Shown piece after piece: positions 35,701-42,984 of a stretch of 54,535 nt of DNA (positions are counted from its first letter, which is position 1; every line of letters begins with the position of its first letter). Made by a program: the position numbers and the translations under genes. Location of the stretch: contig JAAFGT010000006.1 of assembly GCA_010365215.1 (NCBI GenBank), positions 167,976 through 222,510 on the forward strand, read 5' to 3'. This DNA comes from Acidipila sp. GTDB lineage: Bacteria; Acidobacteriota; Terriglobia; Acidiferrales; UBA7541. The notes beneath the pieces were generated by a model. That model was not told the origin of the DNA, did no database searches, and saw nothing but the letters and a program-made list of their open reading frames with translations.

Positions 35701-37197
35701 GGGAAGACCGTTGACGCTCCAAGTTACCGTGGTGGTCGTGGTTCCGGTTACCGTGGCGGTAAACTGTTGCGTGGAACCGATCTGGATGGTGCTGGCGGCA
35801 GGTGCGACGTTGACATTGACGGCGGAGGAGCCGGTAATTCGAACGGTGGCGGCGCCAGAGGCGTTGGCGACTACGCTCGTGGCCGTGACTGTAACCGTGT
35901 TAGGGAAAGGAACACCGCTTGGAGCTGTGAATAGCCCGGTCGAAGAGATCGTGCCATTTGCCGATCCGCCGTTCACACTCCAGGTAACCCCCATATTCGC
36001 CGTGCCCGTAACCGTGGCCATGAACTGTTGGGTGCCATTGACTGCTACGGCGGTCATGGCAGGTGCGACCGAAACAGCCACTTGGCCTGGTGGGATGACT
36101 GTCACCTGGGTGCTGGCAGACTTAGTGGGATCAGCAACGCTGGTCGCCGTGACCGCCACGGTAGCCGGAGTGGGGACTGCACTTGGAGCGGTGTAAACGC
36201 CGCTTGAGCTTACGGTTCCTACAGTGGAGTTCCCGCCTGGCACACCTGCGACGGTCCATACAACATTGGTATTTAACGAACCCGTAACTACGGCAGTTAA
36301 ATTCAGGGACATCCCGGCGCTGACATTGGCTACCGTGGGAGCCACGGAAACTGTAACTTGTTGCCCGATGTTGACGATACCTTGACCCACGGCGCTGGGA
36401 TCGGCAAGGCTCGTGGCTGTGACCGTAACACTGGGTTGCGAGGGCACTGTCGCGGGCGCCGTATAGATACCCAGTTGGGTGATAATGCCTACTGTGGCGT
36501 TGCCTCCGGAAACCCCATTCACGGCCCAGCTCACGGAAGTATTTGTCGCGCCTGTGACCGCTGCAGTGAAAGCGGTCATCGCGCCAGGAAGCAATGTCAC
36601 CTGGGAGGGAGTGACGGTGACGGAGACTAAAGTGGGAGGATTAGCGATTACCACGAGCGCGCTGGCGGACTTGCTGGGATCCTGCACGCTGGTTACTGTT
36701 ACGGTGACCGTATTGGGGACGGGCGGCGACGCGGGAGCAATGTAGAATCCCGGAGGAAGGCCGCCTCCGGAGATCTGAACAGATCCACTTATCGTGCCTA
36801 CGGTCGAGTTACCGCCGGGAATGCCGTTTACCGAATACGTGACCGCAGTATTGGTGGCATTTGAGAGTTGCGCAGCGAAATTCACCGTGCCATTTGGAAG
36901 CACGGAGACCGCGCTAGGGCTGATTGAAATCGAAAGGCCGGGAGGAGGAACAGTGGTGACGCAACATCCACCGCTACCGCCGCCGGCGCTGCCTGCTACC
37001 TGCCCGCCGGCCCCTCCGCAGCCCGAAAGCACTGCAACTAAGCCAAGAGCCAGAAACGGTGCCAGGATTCCTGCAAGATGGTAGCCCTCTCGCGAGTTGG
37101 AAGACCGGCTAACCTTTAAAGAGCTCGTTCGAGCCAACCGACCATGCCATAAAATCCGGGGAAATAGCGCCTTAAAAGATAGAAGAGGGCTAGCCAT
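29785..37197 (-). CDS. Giant lipoprotein: 19 Ig-like repeats plus C-terminal DUF4091 (GH123-like) domain
   Basis: This 2470-aa protein has a lipoprotein signal (AGILAPFLALGLVAVLSGCG, lipidated Cys60) after a long basic 40-residue lead, so the true start may be later than the ATG used. A Gly/Ser linker leads to 19 tandem Ig-like repeats (about residues 88-1800, ~91 aa each) of the pattern ISPS..V..G..Q.FTATVTGT.NTAVTWSVNG / GNSTVGTIS..GLYTAP / VTVTATSVADPTKSAS. The last ~670 residues are a DUF4091 region with an Asp2221-Glu2222 pair (FDYTKDEP), GILYWDSSF and YYFGGNGDGTFFYPG. It parallels the 730-aa protein at 24-26 kb along its length. I infer a surface-tethered glycan-binding or -cleaving protein held far from the membrane by the stalk. 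Confidence 0.88.
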   Translation of the reverse strand: MASPLLSFKALFPRILWHGRLARTSSLKVSRSSNSREGYHLAGILAPFLALGLVAVLSGCGGAGGQVAGSAGGGSGGCCVTTVPPPGLSISISPSAVSVLPNGTVNFAAQLSNATNTAVTYSVNGIPGGNSTVGTISGSVQISGGGLPPGFYIAPASPPVPNTVTVTVTSVQDPSKSASALVVIANPPTLVSVTVTPSQVTLLPGAMTAFTAAVTGATNTSVSWAVNGVSGGNATVGIITQLGIYTAPATVPSQPSVTVTATSLADPSAVGQGIVNIGQQVTVSVAPTVANVSAGMSLNLTAVVTGSLNTNVVWTVAGVPGGNSTVGTVSSSGVYTAPSAVPTPATVAVTATSVADPTKSASTQVTVIPPGQVAVSVAPAMTAVAVNGTQQFMATVTGTANMGVTWSVNGGSANGTISSTGLFTAPSGVPFPNTVTVTATSVVANASGAATVRITGSSAVNVNVAPAASTIQIGSTQQFTATVTGTTTTTVTWSVNGLPGGSSAIGTISASGLYSAPATVPSPATVMITATSTAFPSSSGTAALTITPPPAVVVVNITPTSGSLKVASQFQFTATVSGTPPGQMGVNWSVNGVPGGNASVGTISSTGLFVAPTSVPNPAVVNVTATSQFQPSASATSNITILPLATISLTPTSMHVQVGLGAQLFATVTGLANTAVTFKINGIPGGNSSLGTISTGGLYFAPALVPSPSTVTVTATSVADPTLVATSMITIDPLVTVVVNPPSASISLGGTQAFTATVTGTSNAGVNWSVNNIAGGNSTIGTINSSGLYTAPTNLLFPSSFTVTATSVVDPAAQGSAQVNVAVNPMVLVNPATASVGVNGTVAFTATVTGTNNTAVNWMVSGPPNPGTISAMGVYTAPSVVPNGPVTITAQSQAIPTATGTATVTVVPVVGITLTPPAATVNTGATQAFTATVTNTPNTAVTWTVNGISNGNASVGVINPATGIYTAPASVPTPATVTVTATSVADPTKSASSVVTVQPVITAITVSPSTASIATSATQQFAAMVTGSGNTAVTWQVNGTTGGNINTVGSISATGLYTAPSFAVVTTATNFTVTAVSVQNNTVSGSATVTVTPPPITVTVSPNPANLTVNAQQQFTATVTNAANPAVTWTVVGGAANGTITASGLYTAPGVPPGGPVTVQATSNQDPTKFGTATVNVSSAIAVTVSPANTRVVVGAQQQFTASVSGTANQGVTWSVSGGAANGTISATGLYTAPNAVPSPATVTVVATSVVAPNPSGSTTLTVLPSITVSVAPTSAVLNTGAQQTFTATVTGTANTAVTWSVNGVVGGNSSVGTINQATGQYTAPAVAPNPATVTVRAVSQADPTKSGSASVTIQGMITVTVSPAAVGVNINATQQFSATVTNASNTSVTWSVSGTGNVGSISATGLYTAPASAPTPATVTVTATSVQNGTSMGTAVVTVLSVVSISISPSAVQVTPNQQSQFTATVTGSANTTVTWSVNGTVGGNSTVGTISVTGLYTAPNAVPGSPVVTVTATSVADPTKSASAAVTITAPGAGIFVSVFPRNRNLPIGRPQQLKSHVFLTTNSAVNWFVNNIQNGDATVGTIDPVTAIYTPPAFLPANPNITIKAVSQADPTKSDSQNERVVAGVVLTPSSTAPHVTEFQQFVATVNGSANQSIEWQVNGIKNGNSTTGTITDTGLFAAPAAVPAPGYVTVSAVSLADRSEPAVSTVKIYGPRLLKLFPTTASVLPGWRLSFQYYSNIVFPSTAPSFGQVVTWSVNGIQGGNSTVGTISSFGKYTAPATPQTVTVSAQSTINPAFTAQATVNVTSAAGASSTTLLDSWTKVRPYDIVTGTPSLSIAAAQQEYADWQLLVTANGEDLSGVDVNVSNFRDGAGNVIPSSNATIYFEKPLNVFYPSRFHFSDVGEWPDPLIAKVDPFVHETRNAFPFNVNRISPAYKQYQITPGGNTISTGLGAGTAQSGGTYTGTTLQRFDIVIDRAGSLGSATYKWSTDGGVTFQQSNQATSTGASALADGVTVSFQAGNVNGVADFNQGDTFWIFAAPLRNQPVYVDLYVPVGTPAGNYTGTVTVTQSGKSPSTVTVNLQVYGFAIPVSSSFPNYYGAYWPGYVQAHFLVPFNSQITTLGHLYGTACLINRMSCNVNSSPVFTFQPNGTVNTANYTFYDQDLGPLANGTITPHGEQLSSINLRLPGGNDTQSYFAEQSQLAHLVANGWRSRAFDYTKDEPNLPSDFQAVMDRASLIRSVDFTFRTLVTTDISKDNFNMVGYISRWVPNFLSIGLKEYQRGPLKSGRSAYNQVILNGDDVWFYDSCVTQGCGGLGTVPLNDNYPNAMADSSALMNRNWGFMALIPYQVSGILYWDSSFAYLRFFGQTAPRVDVWESIYYFGGNGDGTFFYPGRPSNIGGTTDIPVESLRMKMFRNAFVDIEYGLKLQAQGDAAFYASHVLGVAQDLYTYEADPAIWANLRKVLGQKIK
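31772..36936 (-). repeat. Tandem array coding 19 Ig-like domains
   Basis: About 272 bp per unit, diverged at DNA level but with recurring segments coding TAVTWSVNG, GTISATGLYTAP and TVTATSVADPTKSAS. Units 4, 9, 12, 13 and 15 are shorter because the GGNSTV loop is reduced. Units 17-19, next to the catalytic domain, are the most diverged. Confidence 0.88.
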
Positions 37198-37491
37198 AAT
37201 TAATTTGAGTAAGACTTTCCCATAGATAGAATGAGTTCGCTGGACCGGCTGGGACCGTCACAGACAGCTTATGGGCTTCCCAATAGAAAGCAAGCCGCAT
37301 CGCAGCGCATGGGTTATTCTTTGAGCATCATACGATAGCAAATGCACGGGTGGACGGCAAACAAAATTTGTCCGTAAACGGAGCTCGATCAGGTGCAAGT
37401 GCTAGAAGACTCATCGGTTAACGTGCACGTGCAGCGACGATTTGCGGCCCGGGTGGGCTGCGGTCAGCGTCGCACTTGCCATCGTTATGAA

Positions 37492-38301
37492 TCATTCATC
37501 GTCGGGGTCAACTGACCGAATGGTGTCGCGGCCCTTCCTCAGCGCCGCTCCCAACAACGGCAGGCGCGCTCCCAAGCGATAACCCTCGTAGGCAGCACGC
37601 ATCGCGTGCAGATAAAGGGACTGCCAGAGGTCCGGCCCACGCTGGCATGAAAATCGGCCGCCGGGCGCTTCTAAGTAGAACTCGCCGTGGCGCAAATGAG
37701 CGATGATGGACTCAACATTCAGTGCGTCCGACTCGACCTCGAGCGCGAGAGGCGCAGTGCCATCGATCGCGTGCAAATCATGCCCGCAATAGAAGTAGGG
37801 CGGCCGACCCGTGCGCGGCAATGCACGGAAAAGGCGAACCGTCCGCGCTCGCGGGGCATAAAAGCCGTCGAACTTGCCATTCCAGACTTCAATGCCATCA
37901 AAAATGGTGAGTTCCGCCGGATTTAGCAATGCGGAATGCTTGTAAGGATGAAGAAAAATCGCCAGCCCGCCGGCGGCTTGAATCGCCGTCACCACTTCGG
38001 TAATTGAACCGCGCGGAACCCATTTGCGCAGGCCCAGGGCTGCGATGTGCCACTGTTCTCGAGGGCGTCGCCAGCACCGAATCTCCAGACCCGGAATCAC
38101 TAGAAATTCCGGACCGCTGAGCTGGTCCGCGCTGGCCACCACACCAGCGAAAGATTCTGCGGTCAACTTATCGTCATGCTCGGTAAGCAGGAGAAACTGA
38201 AATCCCCGGAGACGCAACTCACCCGCGATTCGCTCCAACGAATCGCGTCCATCGTAAGAAAAAGAGGAATGAGCGTGGAAGGCGCCGCGAAATCGCATCA
38301 C
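37492..38301 (-). CDS. PHP-domain metal-dependent phosphoesterase-like protein
   Basis: This 269-aa protein has the PHP metal-ligand motifs in order: FHAHSSFSYDG, LLLTEHDDK, VIPGLEIR, IFLHPYK and YCGHDLHA. PHP enzymes hydrolyse phosphoesters with two or three metal ions. The domain is free-standing and lacks polymerase or histidinol-phosphatase extensions. Its ATG overlaps the stop of the ATP-grasp gene by 4 nt, so the two are made together. The substrate is unknown; a phosphorylated intermediate made or used by the ATP-grasp enzyme is a natural guess. Confidence 0.85.
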   Translation of the reverse strand: MMRFRGAFHAHSSFSYDGRDSLERIAGELRLRGFQFLLLTEHDDKLTAESFAGVVASADQLSGPEFLVIPGLEIRCWRRPREQWHIAALGLRKWVPRGSITEVVTAIQAAGGLAIFLHPYKHSALLNPAELTIFDGIEVWNGKFDGFYAPRARTVRLFRALPRTGRPPYFYCGHDLHAIDGTAPLALEVESDALNVESIIAHLRHGEFYLEAPGGRFSCQRGPDLWQSLYLHAMRAAYEGYRLGARLPLLGAALRKGRDTIRSVDPDDE

Positions 38302-39581
38302 GCTTCCCGCACAGCAGGCCCGTCAAATCCCAGGGCCCGCCGCAGCCGCCGAAGGACGCGTCCCGCCAATCCCCGAAAATAGATCCCCAGATCGGCGAGC
38401 CCCGGGCGCCAGTCATGCGCTGCAAAATCGTCGTAATGCTGCCGCGGATCAGAGAATTTCAGGAACGCAATGATTGTCGCCAGCCGCCGTGGAAACGGAA
38501 GTCGCCAGCCCACCGGCGGACCGTATAACACGCTTTCGAGATGCTTGAAATCTCCCACCAGGCTGCGGCAACGGACACCCACTTGATACTGGAGAACTGG
38601 CTCAACCTTTTCGCCGACCCCCACGCGGTACCACAGCAGGGGAAAATCTACACCTGATTCAATAGCCAGCTGCATCGAGCCCCACGGCCTGGGGTTTACT
38701 TCCATCAGGTAAGGCGTGCCGTCCGGCGACTGTTTGAATTCCACCATGCACAATCCTTCCCAGTTCATCCTAGCCATCAGGCGCTCGCTGCGCTCCATCA
38801 GCGCTCGGTCTGGCGGAACACTTTCACGCAGGCAGCTGCCGGAACCAGTGGGGCGCGTATCCCGAATCCGCCGGTGCTCAAATCGGGCCAGCACCTGTCC
38901 TTCATGGCGCAAAAAGAAGCAGCCCAAGCCCTCGCCCGAAACATATTCCTGGACCAGCGGCCAAGGCGAAATGGCGTGCATGGCGGCGAAGCGGCTGCGA
39001 AATTCATCCGCGTTCCAGGCGTACTCAACACCCGGGGAAACGCGGCGCCCGTCACGGGACACCACGCTGGAGACTCCCTTGATAACCAGAGGCCAGCGGG
39101 ATCCGCGCGCGAGTTCTTCCACGCCTTCGCTACTCGATAGCCAATGCGTGGGCGGAATCTCGACCCCCACTTCAGTGGCCAGACGTAGCGTCGCCGCCTT
39201 GTCATACGCCAGGCGAAAACCCTCGCGCCCCGGGAAAAGAACCCGCACATGCGGAGCAATTTCCTCCATCCATTGATCGAGCAAGGGCATAGTAAAATCG
39301 GTGGTACCGATCAGCACCTCATGGCCACCGTGGGAAACCTCGTGCAAGAGCCAGCCGCGGAACCTTTCCGGCTCATCGAGCGGGGAGGGATAGACCATGA
39401 ATCGCGAGCAGTAACGCGACTTTCTGGCCGGCGTTCCGGCGCGGAAGTCCGCCACGCTTACGCGCACGCCGGCGCGGCCCAGCGAACGCGTGAAGGCCAG
39501 CGAAGCTGCCGAATAGCCATCCAGCAGCAGCACGGAAGGTAGAGTTTTCGAAAGCATTGGTCGGATCCGGGTGCGCTCCAC
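38298..39581 (-). CDS. ATP-grasp ligase (carbamoyl-phosphate-synthase-like fold)
   Basis: This 427-aa protein has a pre-ATP-grasp Rossmann part (VLLLDGYSAASLAFTRSLGR, then VSVADFR) followed by an ATP-grasp domain. The latter has WPLVIKGVSSVVSRDGRRV (phosphate and Lys contacts), LVQEYVSGEGLGCFF (adenine region) and LMEVNPRPWGSMQLAIESG (metal-binding Glu/Asn). Such enzymes join a carboxylate to an amine or thiol via an acyl phosphate. The C-terminal ~100 residues are basic and may contact a membrane. ATG at 39557 (MLSKTLPS) is an alternative start. It is coupled to the PHP gene by a 4-nt overlap. The actual substrates cannot be deduced. Confidence 0.83.
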   Translation of the reverse strand: MERTRIRPMLSKTLPSVLLLDGYSAASLAFTRSLGRAGVRVSVADFRAGTPARKSRYCSRFMVYPSPLDEPERFRGWLLHEVSHGGHEVLIGTTDFTMPLLDQWMEEIAPHVRVLFPGREGFRLAYDKAATLRLATEVGVEIPPTHWLSSSEGVEELARGSRWPLVIKGVSSVVSRDGRRVSPGVEYAWNADEFRSRFAAMHAISPWPLVQEYVSGEGLGCFFLRHEGQVLARFEHRRIRDTRPTGSGSCLRESVPPDRALMERSERLMARMNWEGLCMVEFKQSPDGTPYLMEVNPRPWGSMQLAIESGVDFPLLWYRVGVGEKVEPVLQYQVGVRCRSLVGDFKHLESVLYGPPVGWRLPFPRRLATIIAFLKFSDPRQHYDDFAAHDWRPGLADLGIYFRGLAGRVLRRLRRALGFDGPAVREA

Positions 39582-39689
39582 GCGCCTCGGCGCGATTTCT
39601 TCAGACGGAGTGGGCCCCCACTTCAGTATATTTCGAAAATGGCTGGTTCAGGAAAGTCAGGAGTTTTGCGCGTTCCAGCAGGCCGCTGT

Positions 39690-40715
39690 TCACACGCGTT
39701 TTTTGGGAGGCAGGCCGGCTTCCTTGATCTTATAGAGCAGTGCGCGATAGCTGATTTCCAGCAGCTCGGCCGCGCGCTTGCGATTCCATCGCGTCTGTTT
39801 GAGAGCCTCGAGAATCAAATAGTGCTCGGCCTGCTGGCAGGCCTGCTTGGAAAACTTTTTCAGCGAGAAGTCGGTGACCGGAGGAAGCTGGAAGGAGCCT
39901 GCGGCGGGACCGCGCCCGCGCTCCTCGAGCTCTTCCACGATGGATTCCGCGGAATCCAGAATCACGTAGCGTTTGATGTAGTTCTCCAGCTCGCGGATAT
40001 TGCCGGGCCACTGATGTTGCCGGAAACGATCGATCACCGATTGCGGCATCGGCTGCACTTTCCGATCGTAGCGCTGAGCATAATAACGCTGGAAATATTC
40101 CACCAGCACGGGAAGATCTTCCAGACGCCGGCGTAACGGCGGAACCTGCAAGTTCACTACGTTGATGCGGTAGTAGAGATCTTCGCGGAAAGAGCCGCGC
40201 TGGATCTCTCCTTCAATTTCGCGGTTGGTGATGGAGACGATGCGTACATCGGCGCGCCGCTCCTCGAGGTCGCCAATGCGGCTGAAGCAGCCGTCCTGAA
40301 GCACCTGAAGAAGCTTGGCCTGCAGGCCGGAATCGATGTCCGCAATTTCATCGAGGACCATGGTGCCGCCATGAGCCATTTCAAACTTACCCGGCCGGCT
40401 GTTGTATGCGCCGGTGAATGACCCCTTCTCGTAACCAAATAACTCAGACTCGAGAAGCGTGCCGGGAATGGCTGCGCAGTTTACCTTGATGCAAGGTTTG
40501 TCGCGCCACGGCGAGATCCGGTGCAGATGATTCGCCAGAACTTCTTTACCCGAACCGCTCTCGCCCCGGATCAGCACGGGAACGCGAATGGCAGACACCC
40601 GATCGATGGTCCGCTGGATACGCAGCATCTCTTCGGTCTGTCCGAAAAGCACGGACGCATCAAAAGTAGTGCGGTTCCCTTCAGGTAGTGCAATGAGTTG
40701 TTGTGCTTTGGCCAC
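39690..40715 (-). CDS. Sigma-54-dependent activator without receiver domain
   Basis: This 341-aa protein has a short N-terminus (about 22 residues), then the AAA+ activator domain: Walker A GESGSGKE (51-58), the sigma-54-contact loop GSFTGA (98-103; Ser replaces the usual Ala of GAFTGA), Walker B GTMVLDEIAD, and the FREDLYYRINVV region. The C-terminus is a Fis-type helix-turn-helix (RKRAAELLEISYRALLYKIK). With no receiver, activity may depend on expression level, oligomerisation or a partner. The start is GTG. A -24/-12 candidate and a degenerate copy of the palindrome lie upstream, suggesting sigma-54-dependent expression. Confidence 0.9.
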   Translation of the reverse strand: MAKAQQLIALPEGNRTTFDASVLFGQTEEMLRIQRTIDRVSAIRVPVLIRGESGSGKEVLANHLHRISPWRDKPCIKVNCAAIPGTLLESELFGYEKGSFTGAYNSRPGKFEMAHGGTMVLDEIADIDSGLQAKLLQVLQDGCFSRIGDLEERRADVRIVSITNREIEGEIQRGSFREDLYYRINVVNLQVPPLRRRLEDLPVLVEYFQRYYAQRYDRKVQPMPQSVIDRFRQHQWPGNIRELENYIKRYVILDSAESIVEELEERGRGPAAGSFQLPPVTDFSLKKFSKQACQQAEHYLILEALKQTRWNRKRAAELLEISYRALLYKIKEAGLPPKKRV

Positions 40716-40753
40716 TTTTTTTCACATTCTCCAGCCGGTTCTACCACATATAT

Positions 40754-40769
40754 TGCACTTGGTTCGCCA
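40754..40769 (-). promoter_or_regulatory. Candidate sigma-54 promoter of the receiver-less activator
   Basis: On the minus strand TGGCGAACCAAGTGCA carries GG and GC 12 bp apart. It matches TGGC of the -24 box and TGCA of the -12 box. A start near 40743 would leave a leader of about 28 nt to the GTG. Confidence 0.45.
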
Positions 40770-40896
40770 TTACCATCGCCTGCAGGATTGCCGATTAAAT
40801 CGCTATCAAGTGCCTTATCTTCAATGACTTGTACGCAGCCGCTTAAGCCGGCGACAGGGTACAGCAAGGACTATGGTGTAAGAATAGTTGTTCTCT

Positions 40897-40918
40897 CATG
40901 TGCAAAACTTTGCCTATT
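40897..40918. promoter_or_regulatory. Degenerate copy of the AATGTGCAA-N4-TTGCACATT palindrome
   Basis: CATGTGCAA, spacer AACT, TTGCCTATT: 15 of 18 arm positions match the perfect copy at 46075, with the same 4-bp spacer. It sits about 130 bp upstream of the -24/-12 candidate, a normal distance for an activator binding site. Confidence 0.5.
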
Positions 40919-41022
40919 TTACCACGAGCGTGCGTTCCTCGGAGTGTTGGCGTGCGTAATGGTTAACGGTGAATCATTATTGGGACGGCGAAACCTCTCC
41001 TGGGCAAACCCGATGGGACCGG

Positions 41023-41050
41023 GAGCGAAGAGGGACTCCTCGCTTCGCTC
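41023..41050. repeat. Intergenic hairpin of REP-like appearance
   Basis: GAGCGAAG and CTTCGCTC flank a 12-nt spacer, within a string (AGGGACTCCTCGCTTCGCTC then GGAATGAGGG) that looks like a dispersed acidobacterial intergenic repeat. It lies in the 447-bp gene-free gap 40716-41162, which otherwise holds the two regulatory candidates at 40754 and 40897. Only one copy is in the window. Confidence 0.45.
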
Positions 41051-41162
41051 GGAATGAGGGATGTACGCGAGCACTTTGTCGGGGTACGGCCCCGACGGGA
41101 ACATATTTTGCAGGAAGGGGTGAAGCTATGGGGCCGACTATAAGCTAGACGAGCTAGACAAT

Positions 41163-42398
41163 CTAAGGGAGGAAGGCACAACCGACGCGAACTTTTTGCT
41201 CTTCGAGCTCTTGCAGGTGAGCTCGCCGGAGGCTCACCTTCACCGGTGGAAGAATGGGAACGTGCAGAACAGCGGGAAAGACGCTGGGGAGATCTTGCGC
41301 GTTATCCACCAGCAGGGCCACACCGCCGTAGCTCATATCCAGAACGCGCGCGTTCAACTTGCCGTCATCACCGATAACCGCATGAGCCCGCGTGCCCACC
41401 AGGGAGACTCGCTCCCATTTGCGGCGCTCGCTGCCCCGCGGTGAGGGGGCCCCGGGGAAAACAGTAGGCGCTGCAGGAGTGGGCTGATGGTAGCCCGTGG
41501 AAGGCCCCGAGGAGACGGCCGCAGCGGCGAAGGGTTCACGGGCGGGCGGCGGTTCCATGGGGATGACGCGAGGCTGCGGGACGGCACCGACCGCAGGAGC
41601 GGCCTGAACAGGCGCCGTCGAACGACTGGCATTTTTCAGCGTGTAAAGACGGTCGTCAGCGAGCTGCAGGAGCGATTCTTTCGATTCGCCATCGTCAGGA
41701 CAGACGGCAACGCCAAAGTCGATGGCCAAGGATACGCCGAGCTGCAACGGCTCCAGTGCGGCCTCATAATTCGTGCGCACGCGTCGCGCCAGGGTTAGAG
41801 CCTGTGCCGGATCGGCGGACGGTAACAACAGCGCGAACTCGTCGCCGCCGATGCGGAAAGCGAAATCCGAGGTGCGCATGGTTTTCCGCAGGGTACTCGC
41901 CGCGAGCTGCAGCACGTGGTCGCCTTCCATATGCCCGTGCCGGTCGTTCACTTCCTTGAAGCAGTGCAGGTCCATGATGACCAGGGCAACGTGTTGGTTG
42001 TGGCGCCGCGAGCGGTTCAACTCTTTTACAAAATATTCCTCGAACAGCCGCCGATTGTAGAGTCCGGTGAGCGGGTCGGTAGCCGCGTTGATCTGAAGTT
42101 TCTTGAGCTCTTCATACTCCATCAAGATGGGCATGCGCAGAAGATTGTTGGAAGCCAGCACGTCCACCATTGCGGTTTGCAGACCGACCGGCTTGTTCAT
42201 GCTTTCGGAAAGTTCGCGGCGACGCACCAGGACCTGCTCCCAGAAATCCAGGCTCATCGATTCGTTCAGGTCCACTTGCGCGAGCGTTTTGAAAAACCTC
42301 TGCAGGAATTGGCCACGCACCCCGCGATCAAGACTCTGAAGGGTTTCGATCAACAAATCCAAAAAGGCGTCTTCTGAAGTCATGTGGGGACGCAGCAT
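41163..42398 (-). CDS. GGDEF-PilZ diguanylate cyclase-like protein
   Basis: About 411 aa from ATG 42398; an in-frame upstream extension to 42494 looks unlike protein, and ATG 42383 is also possible. An alpha-helical N-terminus (~100 residues) precedes a GGDEF domain with LYNRRLFEEYF, MDLHCFKEVND and an intact active-site GGDEF (184-188). The inhibitory-site RTSD lies five residues before it. So it should make cyclic-di-GMP and be product-inhibited. A Pro/Ala-rich linker leads to a C-terminal PilZ domain with RKWER and DMSYGG, the R-x3-R and D-x-S-x-x-G c-di-GMP contacts. One chain thus makes and senses c-di-GMP. No membrane segments. Confidence 0.88.
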   Translation of the reverse strand: MLRPHMTSEDAFLDLLIETLQSLDRGVRGQFLQRFFKTLAQVDLNESMSLDFWEQVLVRRRELSESMNKPVGLQTAMVDVLASNNLLRMPILMEYEELKKLQINAATDPLTGLYNRRLFEEYFVKELNRSRRHNQHVALVIMDLHCFKEVNDRHGHMEGDHVLQLAASTLRKTMRTSDFAFRIGGDEFALLLPSADPAQALTLARRVRTNYEAALEPLQLGVSLAIDFGVAVCPDDGESKESLLQLADDRLYTLKNASRSTAPVQAAPAVGAVPQPRVIPMEPPPAREPFAAAAVSSGPSTGYHQPTPAAPTVFPGAPSPRGSERRKWERVSLVGTRAHAVIGDDGKLNARVLDMSYGGVALLVDNAQDLPSVFPAVLHVPILPPVKVSLRRAHLQELEEQKVRVGCAFLP

Positions 42399-42666
42399 CT
42401 CCGAACTGGCTGGTACGGGCGAAGCCTTAGTCGCGCGCCTTACACTCCGGCGCAAAAAAGCGGTACGCTCTCTGGACTTATGGGAGCAAGCCACATACCA
42501 CTCGGGAAGCGCGGGCTGGGCGCTTCAAATGAATCGTAAGTGGCTGTGCATGCAATGTCAATCGAACCCACGGTGGAAATTTAGCGGAGTAGTGGAAAGG
42601 CATTTTAGGCGGAAAGAGAAAACATTTGCACTGGTTACAAAGACAAGTCGGCAGCGTGCGGCCGAA

Positions 42667-42984
42667 TTATTCGAGAGCTTTCAAAAACTCAACGGCAACA
42701 AGATGAACATCTCCAGTCGCCACTGAGCGGCGAACTCGTGCCGTAATCGCTGAGTCCGCCTCGGGCACGAGCCCAGAGTTGGAGGGTGAAGGGGCGGGAA
42801 TTTTCAGGGAAATTACGTCACCCTGCTTCAGTGGCCGAGGACTGGCCAGATACGCTCCGACGGCGCTGATGTTCAAAGTCTTGGTCAGGTCCAGGAAATC
42901 GTCACCATGGGCATCGACCCCACGAATGAACATGGGGATCTGTAGCCGAATTCTGCTGGATCGACGCCGATTGGGATCGTTCAT
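42667..42984 (-). CDS. Small PilZ-domain protein A
   Basis: This 105-aa single-domain protein has RRRSSRIRLQIPM (R-x3-R) at the start and NISAVGAYL in place of the D/N-x-S-x-x-G motif, so c-di-GMP binding is expected. It is upstream of the GGDEF-PilZ gene on the same strand, with a 268-nt gap (42399-42666) in which I see no gene. Likely a c-di-GMP effector or adaptor acting on an EPS enzyme or regulator. Confidence 0.82.
   Translation of the reverse strand: MNDPNRRRSSRIRLQIPMFIRGVDAHGDDFLDLTKTLNISAVGAYLASPRPLKQGDVISLKIPAPSPSNSGLVPEADSAITARVRRSVATGDVHLVAVEFLKALE

Noticed and set aside
42382-42726. 114-codon + strand frame between the GGDEF-PilZ and PilZ A genes
   Set aside because: Overlaps the ends of two real genes on the other strand, has no ribosome site and a random-looking composition.
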